Of a DNA stretch of 42,192 bases, positions 26,331 to 35,435 are shown one piece after another. Where the stretch lies: positions 20,451-62,642 of the forward strand of contig DISR01000023.1 in NCBI GenBank assembly GCA_002421825.1. The letters run 5' to 3'. The notes under the pieces are model-generated. The model ran no database searches and was not told the DNA's origin. It saw only the letters and a program-made list of their open reading frames with translations. This DNA is from Thiobacillus sp. UBA6205 (GTDB taxonomy: Bacteria > Pseudomonadota > Gammaproteobacteria > Burkholderiales > Thiobacillaceae). Positions within the stretch are counted from its first letter, which is position 1. Each line of letters opens with the position of its first letter. Position numbers and translations under genes: made by a program.

Positions 26331-26396
26331 TATGTTCTTTCGGCGTCGGCTGGCTTATAGTACGGGCGCGGGCCAGCGGGACGTTCACGAGGGAGC

Positions 26397-29300
26397 TTGG
26401 CGACATTGAAAAACAACGGCAAAGTCGGAATGTGGCAGCTGATCTTCTCGCCCGCCATCGCGCTGCTGAACCGCATGAGCTACACGCGGAAATTCACCCT
26501 GCTGTGGCTGATGTCGCTGGTCGCCGTCGTCGTCGTCGTGTACGGCCTGCTCGCCAGCCTCGACCGGATCATCCAGCCCTCGCAGCGGGAGTTGCAGGGC
26601 CTCGTGCTGGTCGAGCCGGTTTCCCGCGCCGTGCAGGCGGTGCAGCTGCACCGCGGCGTGTCGGCCGCCATGTTCGCCGGCAACGGGGGCGGGGGCTTGA
26701 GCGACAGGCGCGTCGTTGCGGAAACACGTGCGACCGGGGCCTTCAGGGCGATGGACACGGCGCTGCCTCCCGCCCTGACCGCGGGCGAAGGCTTCCGGTT
26801 GCTCGAGGCCGATTGGGAGCGGCTGCGCGCGGAAGGGCTCAACTGGACGGTCGAGGAGAACTTTGCCGCCCATACCCGCCTCGTCGGGCAGCTCCAGTCC
26901 CTGCGCGAGTCGATCGCCGACGACCATGCGCTGACCCTGGACAGCGAACTTGCCACTTATTACCTGATCGACACCGCCATCAAACGCCTGCCGCGCGTGC
27001 TCGAACAGCTCGGCCAACTGCGCGCCTACGGCACCAGCGCCCTGGCCGGCGGGCAGATCAGCCTGTCCCAGAGAATCAGGCTGCATGGCCTGATCGCCGG
27101 CCTTGAAGCTTCCCTCGGCGAACTCGAGACCGGCATCCGCAAGGCCGGGCACCACAATCCGGCCGTGCGGGATGCGCTCCTCGATGCCTACGGCCGCATC
27201 GCCGGCGCGGCGCGCAAGGTCGCCGGCCACGTGACCGCAGACATCCTGAGCGGCCGTTTCGCCACCGCGCCCCATGTCTTCCTCGACATGGCCACCGCTG
27301 AAATCGACAAGGGCTACGCGCAGATGCACGGGGCCCTGCTGCCGACGACGCGGATGCTGATCGAGCAGCGTATCGCCAAGGCGAAAAACACGCTGTTCGC
27401 GAGCGTTGGCGGCGCCCTGCTGCTGTTTCTGCTGGTGGTCTATGTCTCGGTCAGCATCTACTACGCCATCATGGGCAGCATCCGGACGCTGGTGCGCTCG
27501 GCGCACACTTTGGCCGCGGGCGACCTGAACGTGCGGGTCTGGCTCGATACGCACGACGAGATCAGCCATATCGGCGAAAGCTTCAACCGGATGGCTGAAA
27601 GCTTCAGCGCCCTGCTCGACGAGCGCAAGCAGGCGGAGCAGGAGATCAAGGACCTCTCCGCCCAGTTGCAGCACATCCTTGCCAGCACGCCCGCGCTGCA
27701 TTATGCCTGCCGCATCGACGGCGGGCGCTTCGTGCCGAGCTATGCCAGCCCGAACATCCAGGACTTGTGGGGCTACGCGCCGGAGGAATACCTGGGCAAT
27801 ACCGGGTGGTGGTGGTCCGGCCTGCATCCCGACGGGCGCGACGGCGTCGCGGCCGCCTTGCGGGCCGTGGTCATGGGTTCGGATGCCGTGCGCCATGCCC
27901 ATGAATACCGCTTTCGGCACAATGACGGGACTTACCGCTGGGTGCTCGATGAAATGCAGATCATCCGCGACCCGCAAGGCCGGCCGCTGGAGATCGTGGG
28001 CTCCTGGCTGGACATCACCGAACGCAAGCAGGTGGAACAGAATCTGGCGGAGAGCCGGGAGCGCCTCCACGCGATCATCGAGACTGCCCTGGACGCCGTG
28101 GTGCAGATGGACACCGAAGGCCGCATCACCGGCTGGAACGCGCAGGCGGAGAAGACCTTCGGCTGGGCGCGCGAAGAGGCGCTCGGGCGGGCGATGGACG
28201 AGACGATCATCCCGCACCAGTACCGCGAGGCGCACCGGAAGGGCCTGCAGCGTTTCCTGGCCAGCGGCGAGGGCGCCATCCTGAACTCGCAGGTCGAGCT
28301 GAGTGCGCTGCATCGCGACGGGCACGAGTTCCCCATCGAGCTTTCCATCGTCCCGATCCGGATGGGGGACAGATACGAGTTCAGCGCCTTCATCGACGAC
28401 ATCACCGACAGGAAGAAATCCGAGGAGGTGATCTGGCGCCAGGCCAACTTCGACGACTTGACCGGCCTGCCCAACCGCCACATGTTCTACGACCGGCTGG
28501 TGCAGGATATCCGCAAGGCGGACCGCTCCGGCCTGCCCCTGGCCCTGCTCTATATCGACCTCGACCACTTCAAGGAGGTCAATGACACGCTCGGGCACAG
28601 CATGGGCGACATCCTGCTGGTGGAGGCGGCGCGGCGCATCGGCGCCAGCGTGCGCGAGAGCGATACGGTGGCGCGCCTGGGCGGCGACGAGTTCATCATC
28701 GTCCTGACGGAACTCCACGAGGCCGCCAGGATCGATGCGCTGACCCAGGACGTGCTGCGCGAACTCGCCGAGCCTTTCCGCCTTGGACGCGAGACGGCCT
28801 ACGTGTCGGCCAGCATCGGCATCACGCTGTATCCGCACGACGCCGCCGACATGGAAGAGCTGGTCAAGAACGCCGACCAGGCGATGTATGCCGCCAAGAA
28901 TGCGGGACGCAACCGCTTCAGTTACTTCACCCCGGGCATGCAGCAGGCCGCGCAGGTCAGGCTGAAACTCTCCAATGATCTGCGCGGGGCACTGGCCGGC
29001 GGCCAGTTCGAGGTCTATTACCAGCCCATCGTCGAACTGGACACGGGCCGCGTCCGCAAGGCAGAAGCGCTGCTCCGCTGGCGGCATCCGGAGCGCGGCT
29101 TCGTCAGCCCCGCCGAATTCATTCCGCTGGCCGAGGAGTCCGGGCTGATCAACGAGATCGGCGACTGGGTCTTCAGGGAAGCGGCGGCCCGGGCCAGGCT
29201 CTGGCGGGCCGGCTACGATCCGGAGTTCCAGGTCAGCGTGAACATGTCGCCCATCCAGTTCCGTGCCGCTGCCGCCTGCCAGTCATGCCTGGCCCACCTG

Positions 29301-29732
29301 CGCGAGCTGGGGCTGCCGGGCCAGAGCATGGTCATCGAAATCACCGAGGGGTTGCTGCTCGAAACGGAGCAGGGCGTGGCGGACGAACTGCGGCGCTTCC
29401 ACGAGGCGGGCATGCAGCTATCGCTCGACGATTTCGGCACGGGGTATTCCGCGCTGTCCTATCTCCAGAAGTTCGACATCGACTACCTGAAGATCGACCA
29501 GTCCTTTACCCGCGAACTGGCGCCCAGGTCGGGCAGCATGGCGCTTTCCGAGGCCATCATCGTGATGGCGCACCGGCTCGGCATGAAGGTGATCGCCGAG
29601 GGCGTGGAAACCGGGGCGCAGCGCGCGCTGCTGGCCGGCGCGGGCTGCGATTACGCCCAGGGTTATTTGTTCTCCCGGCCCGTTGCGGCCGGGGAGTTCG
29701 AGGCGCTGCTCAGGAACTCGCCGCCGCGGTAG
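26397..29732 (+). CDS. Membrane PAS-PAS-GGDEF-EAL signalling protein
   Basis: Bifunctional-type cyclic-di-GMP enzyme of 1,111 residues if the TTG at 26397 is used (AGGGAG just upstream); an ATG at 26430 is an alternative. Order: membrane helix about 33-54, a periplasmic helical sensor region, second helix about 332-356, HAMP about 360-415 (AAGDLNVRVWLDTHDEI), PAS 430-545, PAS 548-660, GGDEF with active site GGDEF at 762-766 preceded by RESD five residues upstream (an intact inhibitory I-site), and EAL from about 850 with EALLRW at 890. The EAL residues SVNMSPIQF, IEITEGLLLE and DDFGTGYSALSYL are all kept, so both activities are possible. Substrate signal unknown. The next gene is convergent. 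Confidence 0.93.
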   Translation: MATLKNNGKVGMWQLIFSPAIALLNRMSYTRKFTLLWLMSLVAVVVVVYGLLASLDRIIQPSQRELQGLVLVEPVSRAVQAVQLHRGVSAAMFAGNGGGGLSDRRVVAETRATGAFRAMDTALPPALTAGEGFRLLEADWERLRAEGLNWTVEENFAAHTRLVGQLQSLRESIADDHALTLDSELATYYLIDTAIKRLPRVLEQLGQLRAYGTSALAGGQISLSQRIRLHGLIAGLEASLGELETGIRKAGHHNPAVRDALLDAYGRIAGAARKVAGHVTADILSGRFATAPHVFLDMATAEIDKGYAQMHGALLPTTRMLIEQRIAKAKNTLFASVGGALLLFLLVVYVSVSIYYAIMGSIRTLVRSAHTLAAGDLNVRVWLDTHDEISHIGESFNRMAESFSALLDERKQAEQEIKDLSAQLQHILASTPALHYACRIDGGRFVPSYASPNIQDLWGYAPEEYLGNTGWWWSGLHPDGRDGVAAALRAVVMGSDAVRHAHEYRFRHNDGTYRWVLDEMQIIRDPQGRPLEIVGSWLDITERKQVEQNLAESRERLHAIIETALDAVVQMDTEGRITGWNAQAEKTFGWAREEALGRAMDETIIPHQYREAHRKGLQRFLASGEGAILNSQVELSALHRDGHEFPIELSIVPIRMGDRYEFSAFIDDITDRKKSEEVIWRQANFDDLTGLPNRHMFYDRLVQDIRKADRSGLPLALLYIDLDHFKEVNDTLGHSMGDILLVEAARRIGASVRESDTVARLGGDEFIIVLTELHEAARIDALTQDVLRELAEPFRLGRETAYVSASIGITLYPHDAADMEELVKNADQAMYAAKNAGRNRFSYFTPGMQQAAQVRLKLSNDLRGALAGGQFEVYYQPIVELDTGRVRKAEALLRWRHPERGFVSPAEFIPLAEESGLINEIGDWVFREAAARARLWRAGYDPEFQVSVNMSPIQFRAAAACQSCLAHLRELGLPGQSMVIEITEGLLLETEQGVADELRRFHEAGMQLSLDDFGTGYSALSYLQKFDIDYLKIDQSFTRELAPRSGSMALSEAIIVMAHRLGMKVIAEGVETGAQRALLAGAGCDYAQGYLFSRPVAAGEFEALLRNSPPR

Positions 29733-29781
29733 CGGCGGGCGACGGCCATGAGCTCATCGAAAATTTCCTGTCGGCTCAACT

Positions 29782-29804
29782 CTGGCGCCCGGCTCGCGCG
29801 CCAG
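29782..29804. terminator. Hairpin between the convergent GGDEF-EAL gene and nnrS
   Basis: CTGGCGC and GCGCCAG form a 7-bp stem around a 9-base loop in the 76 bases between the two convergent stops. No T-run on either strand, so it is a plausible but unproven bidirectional end. Confidence 0.4.
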
Positions 29805-29808
29805 TGAT

Positions 29809-31011
29809 TCAGCCCGGTTTTCCGTCCGTCCGCGGGCGCCAGAGCATGGGCGCATACACCGCTGCGAAAACGGCGAATGCCAGCATCCACAGGCCGCCGC
29901 CAATCTGGTGCAGCATGGGTGCCTGCGCGGGCAGCAGCAGGGGGCCGAACACGCGTACACCCGCCGACAGGTTGATGGCCGCGTAGACCCAGACCATGAT
30001 TGCCGGGGCTTCCAGGATGCGCCCGGTGTGGCCGAGCGAGACGCGCGACATCATGCCCAGGGTCAGCACGCCGATGCCGCCGGTCGCATAGGCGTGCAGG
30101 GCGAGGAACGGAGGCACCATCCCCGCGGCATGCAGGGCATCGAGCAGAAAGCCGACGACGATCCAGCCGTAGCCCAGGTGCAGCACCCACAAAAGCGGCA
30201 CGCCCCAAAGGCGTTTGTCATGCCAGCCGGCGAGGCGGATGGCATGCACCACGGCGGCCGCCGCGGCGAGTACGGCGAGCAGCGTTCCTGAGAGCAATGC
30301 CGGGGCGGCAAACACTGCGACCAGCACGGCCAGGGTCGTGGCGGGGGCCAGCCATTCCACTGGCGTCCATCTTTTGGCGGTTGAGTTCAGGCGCCGCTCG
30401 GTGAAATAGGGGATGACGCGGCCACCCATCACGACGATCATCAGCACGATGAGATAGAGCCCGAGATTGAGGCCGGCGAGAGCATAGTCCGGCCCATAGC
30501 CGAAGGCGGCGGCATGGAACAGGGCGTTGGCCGCGGTCAGGCCGAGCAGCATTGCGGAGAAGGCGTAATTGCGCGTTTGCTGCACGCGCAGCACGGGACG
30601 CAGCACCGCGATCAGCAAAACCGGCAGGAACAGCAGATCGACGATGGATATGGCCGGCTGGGGCACGGGCAGCCAGGGCAGCACGCGCCCGGCCAGCCAG
30701 AGCGCGAACAGGGCGGCGAGCGGGCCGCCCCTGGGCATGGGGGTGCTGGTCCAGTTCTGCGTCGCGGTCAGCAGAAAGCCGCCGATGACCGCCACCGCAT
30801 AGCCGAACAGCATTTCGTGCCCGTGCCAGGCAGCCGGCGAGATCCCCGCGGGCGCCTGCATGGCGCCTTGCAGGGTGGCAAGCCACAGGCCCATGTAGAC
30901 CGTTGCGAATATGCCTGCGGCAAGAAAGAAGGGCCTGAAGCCCAGGGCGAACAGGGCGAAGCCCCTGGGCGGGGCTTTTTGTTTGGATTCTTCGATCGAG
31001 ATCAGTGCCAT
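29809..31011 (-). CDS. nnrS: NnrS family membrane protein
   Basis: Polytopic heme- and copper-containing membrane protein linked to nitric oxide stress and denitrification. The 400-residue product has about 12 hydrophobic helices and the NnrS signatures FALGFRPFFLAAGIFA near the N-terminus, AWHGHEMLFGYAVAVIGGFLLTA (histidines that may bind heme) and MGGRVIPYFTERR. The end of the gene is convergent with the GGDEF-EAL gene. It is preceded by a 468-base region without a confident gene, so its promoter should lie there; I found no symmetric FNR-type box by eye. Its presence suggests exposure to NO, for instance in denitrification. Confidence 0.93.
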   Translation of the reverse strand: MALISIEESKQKAPPRGFALFALGFRPFFLAAGIFATVYMGLWLATLQGAMQAPAGISPAAWHGHEMLFGYAVAVIGGFLLTATQNWTSTPMPRGGPLAALFALWLAGRVLPWLPVPQPAISIVDLLFLPVLLIAVLRPVLRVQQTRNYAFSAMLLGLTAANALFHAAAFGYGPDYALAGLNLGLYLIVLMIVVMGGRVIPYFTERRLNSTAKRWTPVEWLAPATTLAVLVAVFAAPALLSGTLLAVLAAAAAVVHAIRLAGWHDKRLWGVPLLWVLHLGYGWIVVGFLLDALHAAGMVPPFLALHAYATGGIGVLTLGMMSRVSLGHTGRILEAPAIMVWVYAAINLSAGVRVFGPLLLPAQAPMLHQIGGGLWMLAFAVFAAVYAPMLWRPRTDGKPG

Positions 31012-31023
31012 GCATGAAGCCTA

Positions 31024-31311
31024 TCAAAAAAGGCCGGGAACGTGTCCCGACCATAGCGGAAGAGCCGAAAAGCATACAGGAGATCGGGCGGCGGGTGCAG
31101 CTTGCGGGACATGCGCCGCAGCTGCGTGTTTTTCGTGCGCGCCGATGGCGCTCTCGATCTGCGACTGTGCGTGACCGGCGCCGGCATTCACATGCTCGTG
31201 CCGATCATGCCGATGCCGGGCAGGGCCAGGCCCCGTTCCCCCCCCCTCAGGATGGCCATGGGGCAAAAAGAAGGTGATGAAGAAATCCGCCGGTGCGATG
31301 GGCTCGATCAT
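31024..31311 (-). CDS. Doubtful small ORF with a G9 run near its start
   Basis: The 468 bases between nnrS and flhB (31012-31479) hold no recognised gene. One candidate starts at the ATG at 31311 with a strong GGGAGGGG site 4 bases upstream and reads MIEPIAPADFFITFFLPHGH. After 22 codons it hits nine consecutive G (31238-31246). As sequenced it continues 95 residues in a low-complexity His/Ala-rich frame. With one G fewer it would end after 40 residues with a hydrophobic, more natural-looking tail (ERGLALPGIGMIGTSM). I recognise no family. It could be a short membrane peptide of the nnrS operon, a switchable gene, a sequencing error in the run, or nothing. Confidence 0.3.
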   Translation of the reverse strand: MIEPIAPADFFITFFLPHGHPEGGGTGPGPARHRHDRHEHVNAGAGHAQSQIESAIGAHEKHAAAAHVPQAAPAARSPVCFSALPLWSGHVPGLF

Positions 31312-31450
31312 GCGCCCCTCCCGGAGGTTGTAGTGAGTGCCGGCATTTTGTTCAGGATATTCATTGATCCAGAGCAGGCTCGGAGCGCCGAACGGGAGCT
31401 TGCGAACCCCCGCTCAATCGCACGCAGGCCCGTTTGAAAGCGCATCGGCG

Positions 31451-31459
31451 TGCTAAACT
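31451..31459 (+). promoter_or_regulatory. Possible extended -10 promoter of flhB
   Basis: TGCTAAACT has the TGn-TAAACT form of an extended -10. Transcription would begin near 31466, 14 bases before the flhB ATG and just ahead of its GAGGAGAGG site. No good -35 is seen; no sigma-54 GG-N10-GC pair was recognised. Confidence 0.25.
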
Positions 31460-31479
31460 CGCCGTCAAAAGAGGAGAGG

Positions 31480-32235
31480 ATGGCTGAGGAAAGCGATTAT
31501 TCCCGTACCGAGCCGGCCAGCGAAAAACGCCTGGAACAGGCCAGGTCCGAGGGACGTGTCCCCCGATCGGCCGAACTGTCGTCGCTGCTGGTGCTGGGGG
31601 CCATGGCGGGGGGGCTGGCGATCTGGGGCGCGCACCTGTTCGACCGCCTGCTGGAACTGTTTGCCGGGCACTTCGCCCAGGCCGCGCAAATGCCGCTGAA
31701 ATCCGCGTTCATCCTGGCGCAACAGGGCGTCCTGGAAATCCTGCCATTCCTCGCCGCCGTGTTCATCGCTGCGCTGGCGGCGCCCCTGCTGCTTTCCGGC
31801 TGGGTCTTCGCGCCCGCCGCCTTCCGTTTCCGCGGCGGGCGGCTCAATCCTTTCATTTTCCTTTTCAGGCTGTTCTCGGCGAACGGCCTGTTCGACGGCT
31901 TCAAGGCGGCATTGAAAATCGCCGCCCTGGCATTGCTGCTGTTCGCTTTCTATCGAATGAACCTGGACGCAATGGCCGGACTGTCCCTCATGCCGCTGCC
32001 ACAGGCCGCGGCTGCGGCCGGGAGCCTGCTGCTGAACGGCCTGCTGTTGCTGCTGGGCGCGCTGCTCCTGGCCAGCCTGCTCGATGCGCCCTGGCAATGG
32101 TGGCGTTACCTGAAGGGCCTGGCCATGACCCGCGCCGAGGTGTTGGCCGAGGCGCGCGAAGCCGAGGGCAGCCCGGAACTCAAGGCGCGCATCCGCGGGC
32201 GCCGGCTGGGCATGCGCAGAGGAACGCCTGAATGA
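31480..32235 (+). CDS. flhB: FlhB lacking the C-terminal autocleavage domain
   Basis: Export-gate and substrate-specificity component of the flagellar type III secretion apparatus. The ATG at 31480 has a strong purine-rich site immediately upstream. The product begins typically (EKRLEQARSEGRVPRSAEL) and keeps all four transmembrane segments (within residues 28-205) and the linker helix (MTRAEVLAEAREAEGSPELK). It stops after KARIRGRRLGMRRGTPE at 251 residues. Usual FlhB proteins run to about 350-380 residues and have, about 20 residues further on, the NPTH site where the protein cleaves itself to switch from rod/hook to filament export. That whole cytoplasmic domain is missing, and the stop overlaps flhA (ATGA), so nothing of it remains in place. 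Confidence 0.9.
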   Translation: MAEESDYSRTEPASEKRLEQARSEGRVPRSAELSSLLVLGAMAGGLAIWGAHLFDRLLELFAGHFAQAAQMPLKSAFILAQQGVLEILPFLAAVFIAALAAPLLLSGWVFAPAAFRFRGGRLNPFIFLFRLFSANGLFDGFKAALKIAALALLLFAFYRMNLDAMAGLSLMPLPQAAAAAGSLLLNGLLLLLGALLLASLLDAPWQWWRYLKGLAMTRAEVLAEAREAEGSPELKARIRGRRLGMRRGTPE

Positions 32236-34331
32236 ACGCCATGCCCGCCGCGCCGCGCGCCCGCAGCCTGGTGCACCTGGCCGGCACCGTGCTGGTGCTC
32301 CTGATCCTGGCCATGATGGTGTTGCCCTTGCCCACCTTCATGCTCGACATGCTGTTCACGCTCAACATCGCCCTGGCGGTGATCGTGCTGCTGGTGAGCC
32401 TGAGCGCCAGCCGGCCGCTGGACTTCTCCGTGTTTCCCACCGTGCTGCTGGTGACCACGCTGATGCGGCTCGCGCTCAACGTCGCGTCCACCCGCATCAT
32501 TCTCATTCAGGGCCATACCGGAACTGATTCGGCCGGCAAGGTGATCGAATCCTTCGGCAATTTCCTTGTCGCCGGCAACTACACCGTGGGCCTGGTGGTG
32601 TTCGTGATCCTGGTCATCATCAATTTCGTCGTCATCACGCGCGGCGCCGGCCGCATTGCCGAGGTGGCGGCGCGCTTCACGCTGGACGCCATGCCGGGCA
32701 AGCAGTTTGCCATCGACGCCGACCTCGGCAGCGGTGCCATCGGCGAGCAGGAAGCGCGCCGCGCGCGCGCCGAGATCGCGCGCGAAGCGGATTTCTACGG
32801 CGCCATGGACGGTGCTTCCAAGTTCGTGCGCGGCGACGCCATCGCCGCCCTCTTCATCCTGGTGATCAACCTGGTCGGCGGCATTGCCGTGGGCATGTTC
32901 CAGCATGGCATGGGGCTGGGTGATGCGCTTGACCGCTACGCGCTGCTCACGGTGGGTGACGGCCTGGTGGCGCAGATTCCCGCGCTGGTGATCTCCACCG
33001 CGGCAGGCATCGTGGTGTCGCGCACCTCCAGCGAGCAGGATCTCAACCGCGAATTCATGGCTCAGTTGTTCGGGCGGCCGCAGATCCTGTACGTGGCGGC
33101 TTCGGTGCTGGCGGTGCTGGGCATCATCCCCGGCATGCCGCATGCCGCCTTCCTGCTGCTGGCCGCGATTCTGGCCGCCACGGCCTGGTTCGTCGAGCGT
33201 CGCCAGCGCAGCCGGGAAGCCTACCTGCCGGTGGCGGAGGAGGAGGATGTCGAACCGTTCACCGAACTGACCTGGTCCGACCTGCCTCCGGTCGACGTGC
33301 TGGCGCTGGAAGTGGGGTATCGCCTGATTCCGCTGCTGGATCGCAAGCAGGGCGGCCAGGCGCTCAAGCTCATTACCGAGGGGCGCCTGCGCTTCGCGCT
33401 GGAAATGGGGCTGGTGGTCCCGCCGATACGCGTGCGCGACAACATGGAACTCAGACCGACGGCTTACCGCATCAGCCTGAAAGGGGTGGAAACGGGCAGC
33501 GGCGATGTCTACCCCGAACTGCTGCTGGCCATCGAGACCGCCGACATGCTGGGCCGGCTGAAGGGCGAATCTGGCATCGATCCGCTCACCGGCGCACCCG
33601 GCATCTGGATCGAGGCGGAAGAGCGCGAACGCGCGCTCATGCGCGGTTACCGCGTGATCGACGCCAGCCATGTGATCGCGCGCCATGTGGAGGCGGTCTA
33701 CCGTGCGCATGCGGGGGAGCTCCTGGGCCGTGCCGAGGTGCAGCAGTTGCTCGACAGCGTGAATGCAACCACGCCCGGTCTGGTGGAGGAAGTGACGCCG
33801 CGCCTGCTGCCGCTGACTTTGGTGCAAAGCATCTTGCAGAACCTGGTTACAGAGGGGGTGTCCATCCGCGACATCCGCAGCATCCTGGAAATCCTCGCCG
33901 CTCGCGCCGGCCGCAGCCAGGACATCGACGAACTCACCGAGACCGTGCGCGCTTCGCTCGGCAGGAACATCGTCGACCGCCTGTTCGAGGGCGCCGAGGC
34001 CTTGTATGTGATCGGGCTGGCGCCCGAAGTCGAGAGCCGCCTGGTTGCGGAAATGGGCGATGAGGGCGAAGCCATGGTGTCGCCGGAACTGGTCGAGGCA
34101 CTGCCGGCAATGGCCGAGCGCGCCATGACACGGCAGGCGGAACGAGGTGGCGCACTGGTGCTGCTGGTTGCGCCGGCGTTGCGTGCACCGCTGGCGAGAA
34201 TGCTTCGGCGTACCGGCCTGCCGGTGCTGTCGTATGCCGAGATTCCGGCCGACAAGTCGCTGCAGATCACGACCCTGATGGGCCTGGAGGAAGAGCAGGA
34301 AAATGAATCTGCGCAGATTTCTGGCGCCTGA
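32232..34331 (+). CDS. flhA: Flagellar export protein FlhA
   Basis: Main export-gate protein of the flagellar type III apparatus; its cytoplasmic ring docks chaperone-substrate complexes. The 699-residue product has about eight N-terminal helices and the FHIPEP-family signature region: FSVFPTVLLVTTLMRLALNV, ASTRIIL, and the conserved cytoplasmic loop RGAGRIAEVAARFTLDAMPGK through FYGAMDGASKFVRGDAIA. The C-terminal half is the soluble FlhA-C domain. The start overlaps the flhB stop by 4 bases. Its last 29 bases overlap flhF. Family-typical in length. Confidence 0.97.
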   Translation: MNAMPAAPRARSLVHLAGTVLVLLILAMMVLPLPTFMLDMLFTLNIALAVIVLLVSLSASRPLDFSVFPTVLLVTTLMRLALNVASTRIILIQGHTGTDSAGKVIESFGNFLVAGNYTVGLVVFVILVIINFVVITRGAGRIAEVAARFTLDAMPGKQFAIDADLGSGAIGEQEARRARAEIAREADFYGAMDGASKFVRGDAIAALFILVINLVGGIAVGMFQHGMGLGDALDRYALLTVGDGLVAQIPALVISTAAGIVVSRTSSEQDLNREFMAQLFGRPQILYVAASVLAVLGIIPGMPHAAFLLLAAILAATAWFVERRQRSREAYLPVAEEEDVEPFTELTWSDLPPVDVLALEVGYRLIPLLDRKQGGQALKLITEGRLRFALEMGLVVPPIRVRDNMELRPTAYRISLKGVETGSGDVYPELLLAIETADMLGRLKGESGIDPLTGAPGIWIEAEERERALMRGYRVIDASHVIARHVEAVYRAHAGELLGRAEVQQLLDSVNATTPGLVEEVTPRLLPLTLVQSILQNLVTEGVSIRDIRSILEILAARAGRSQDIDELTETVRASLGRNIVDRLFEGAEALYVIGLAPEVESRLVAEMGDEGEAMVSPELVEALPAMAERAMTRQAERGGALVLLVAPALRAPLARMLRRTGLPVLSYAEIPADKSLQITTLMGLEEEQENESAQISGA

Positions 34332-35430
34332 CGCACGCGCCGCGCTGGAGCGTATTCGCCGCGAGCTGGGGCCCGATGCCGTCGTCGTCTCCTCGCGCAA
34401 GGCCCCCGGCGGGGTGGAGTTCATGGCCGGGCGCTACGACGAGCTGGATGAGGTCGAAAAGGCGCCTGCGGAAAAGGAGGCCGCGGGCGAGAGCGGCAAT
34501 GCGATCCTGCGCGAACTGGCGCGCCTGCGCGCGCTGCTGCAGAACCAGCTGGCCGGCTTTGCCTGGTCCGCCGAAAAACGGCGCAATCCGGTGCGCGTCC
34601 ATCTTCTCCAGAAAATGCTCGGCGCCGGATTCAGTCCGCGGCTTGCTCGACATTTCGCCGCCGTCCTGCCCAGGCGTTATTCGCCCGAACAGGCAGATGC
34701 CTGGCTGCGCCAGGCGCTGCTTCGCAACCTGCTTGCGGCTGCGCCCGCCGACATGCCGGGAATCCGGCCCGGCATCTGGGCGCTGGTTGGTCCGACCGGC
34801 CACGGCAAGACCACCACCCTGGCAAAGCTCGCGGCCAAGGCGGCCCTGCGCCACGGTCCGGAGAAAATTGCGTTGGTCTCGGTGGATGCCTACCGTGTCG
34901 GTGCGCGGCAGCAATTGCAGGCCTATGCCGACATGATGGGCGTCGATTTTATCGGCCTCGATGACGCGGCGGAATTGGGGCCGGCCCTGTCCGGCACGAG
35001 CGGCAAGGCTTGCGTCATGGTAGACGGTTCGGGCTTTGCTCCCGCGGACGAGCGCTTTTCCCGGCAGGTCGCTGCGCTCAGGCAGGCGGGAGCCGCCTGC
35101 CTGTTGACGCTGTCGGCATCGAGCCAGGGCAGCCTGGTGGAAAGCATCATCCGGCGTCAGCCGCCGCTGGATGGCGCGATTCTCACCAAACTCGACGAAG
35201 GCGGACTGTGCGGCGCGGTGCTGGATTGCCTGATGCGCTACCGGCTCGAACTGGCTTGCCTGTCGACGGGACAGCGCGTGCCGGAAGACCTGCATCCTGT
35301 CAATGCCGGCTATCTGGTCGACCGCGCCTTGCGCGCGCGGGAAGCGAGCAGCTTTTCCATGCGTGAAGAGGACTGGGCGGCTTATGCAGGCATGGAGGCC
35401 GAACAGGACGCACTGCGCCGTTCGGGCTAG
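34303..35430 (+). CDS. flhF: Flagellar SRP-like GTPase FlhF
   Basis: SRP-type GTPase that sets the place and number of polar flagella. The 375-residue product has a basic N-terminal region (MNLRRFLAPDARAALERI), a variable middle and a C-terminal NG domain with P-loop GPTGHGKTTTLAKLAAKAA near residue 164, DAYRVGARQQLQAYADMMG and TKLDEGGLCGAVLD. Start ATG at 34303 lies inside the flhA end. Presence of flhF with an flhG-like gene points to polar flagellation. The FlhG-like gene follows after 5 bases. Confidence 0.95.
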   Translation: MNLRRFLAPDARAALERIRRELGPDAVVVSSRKAPGGVEFMAGRYDELDEVEKAPAEKEAAGESGNAILRELARLRALLQNQLAGFAWSAEKRRNPVRVHLLQKMLGAGFSPRLARHFAAVLPRRYSPEQADAWLRQALLRNLLAAAPADMPGIRPGIWALVGPTGHGKTTTLAKLAAKAALRHGPEKIALVSVDAYRVGARQQLQAYADMMGVDFIGLDDAAELGPALSGTSGKACVMVDGSGFAPADERFSRQVAALRQAGAACLLTLSASSQGSLVESIIRRQPPLDGAILTKLDEGGLCGAVLDCLMRYRLELACLSTGQRVPEDLHPVNAGYLVDRALRAREASSFSMREEDWAAYAGMEAEQDALRRSG

Positions 35431-35435
35431 ACGGC

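Noticed and set aside
26385..29087. 900-residue minus-strand frame opposite the GGDEF-EAL gene
   Set aside because: Shadow of a GC-rich gene with intact PAS, GGDEF and EAL motifs on the plus strand.
31341..31365. FNR-type box for nnrS
   Set aside because: TTGAT half-site present near 31361 but the second half (ATCAA) is absent.
31102..31437. 111-residue plus-strand ORF between nnrS and flhB
   Set aside because: No ribosome site, Arg/Pro-rich shadow-like composition and no family resemblance.
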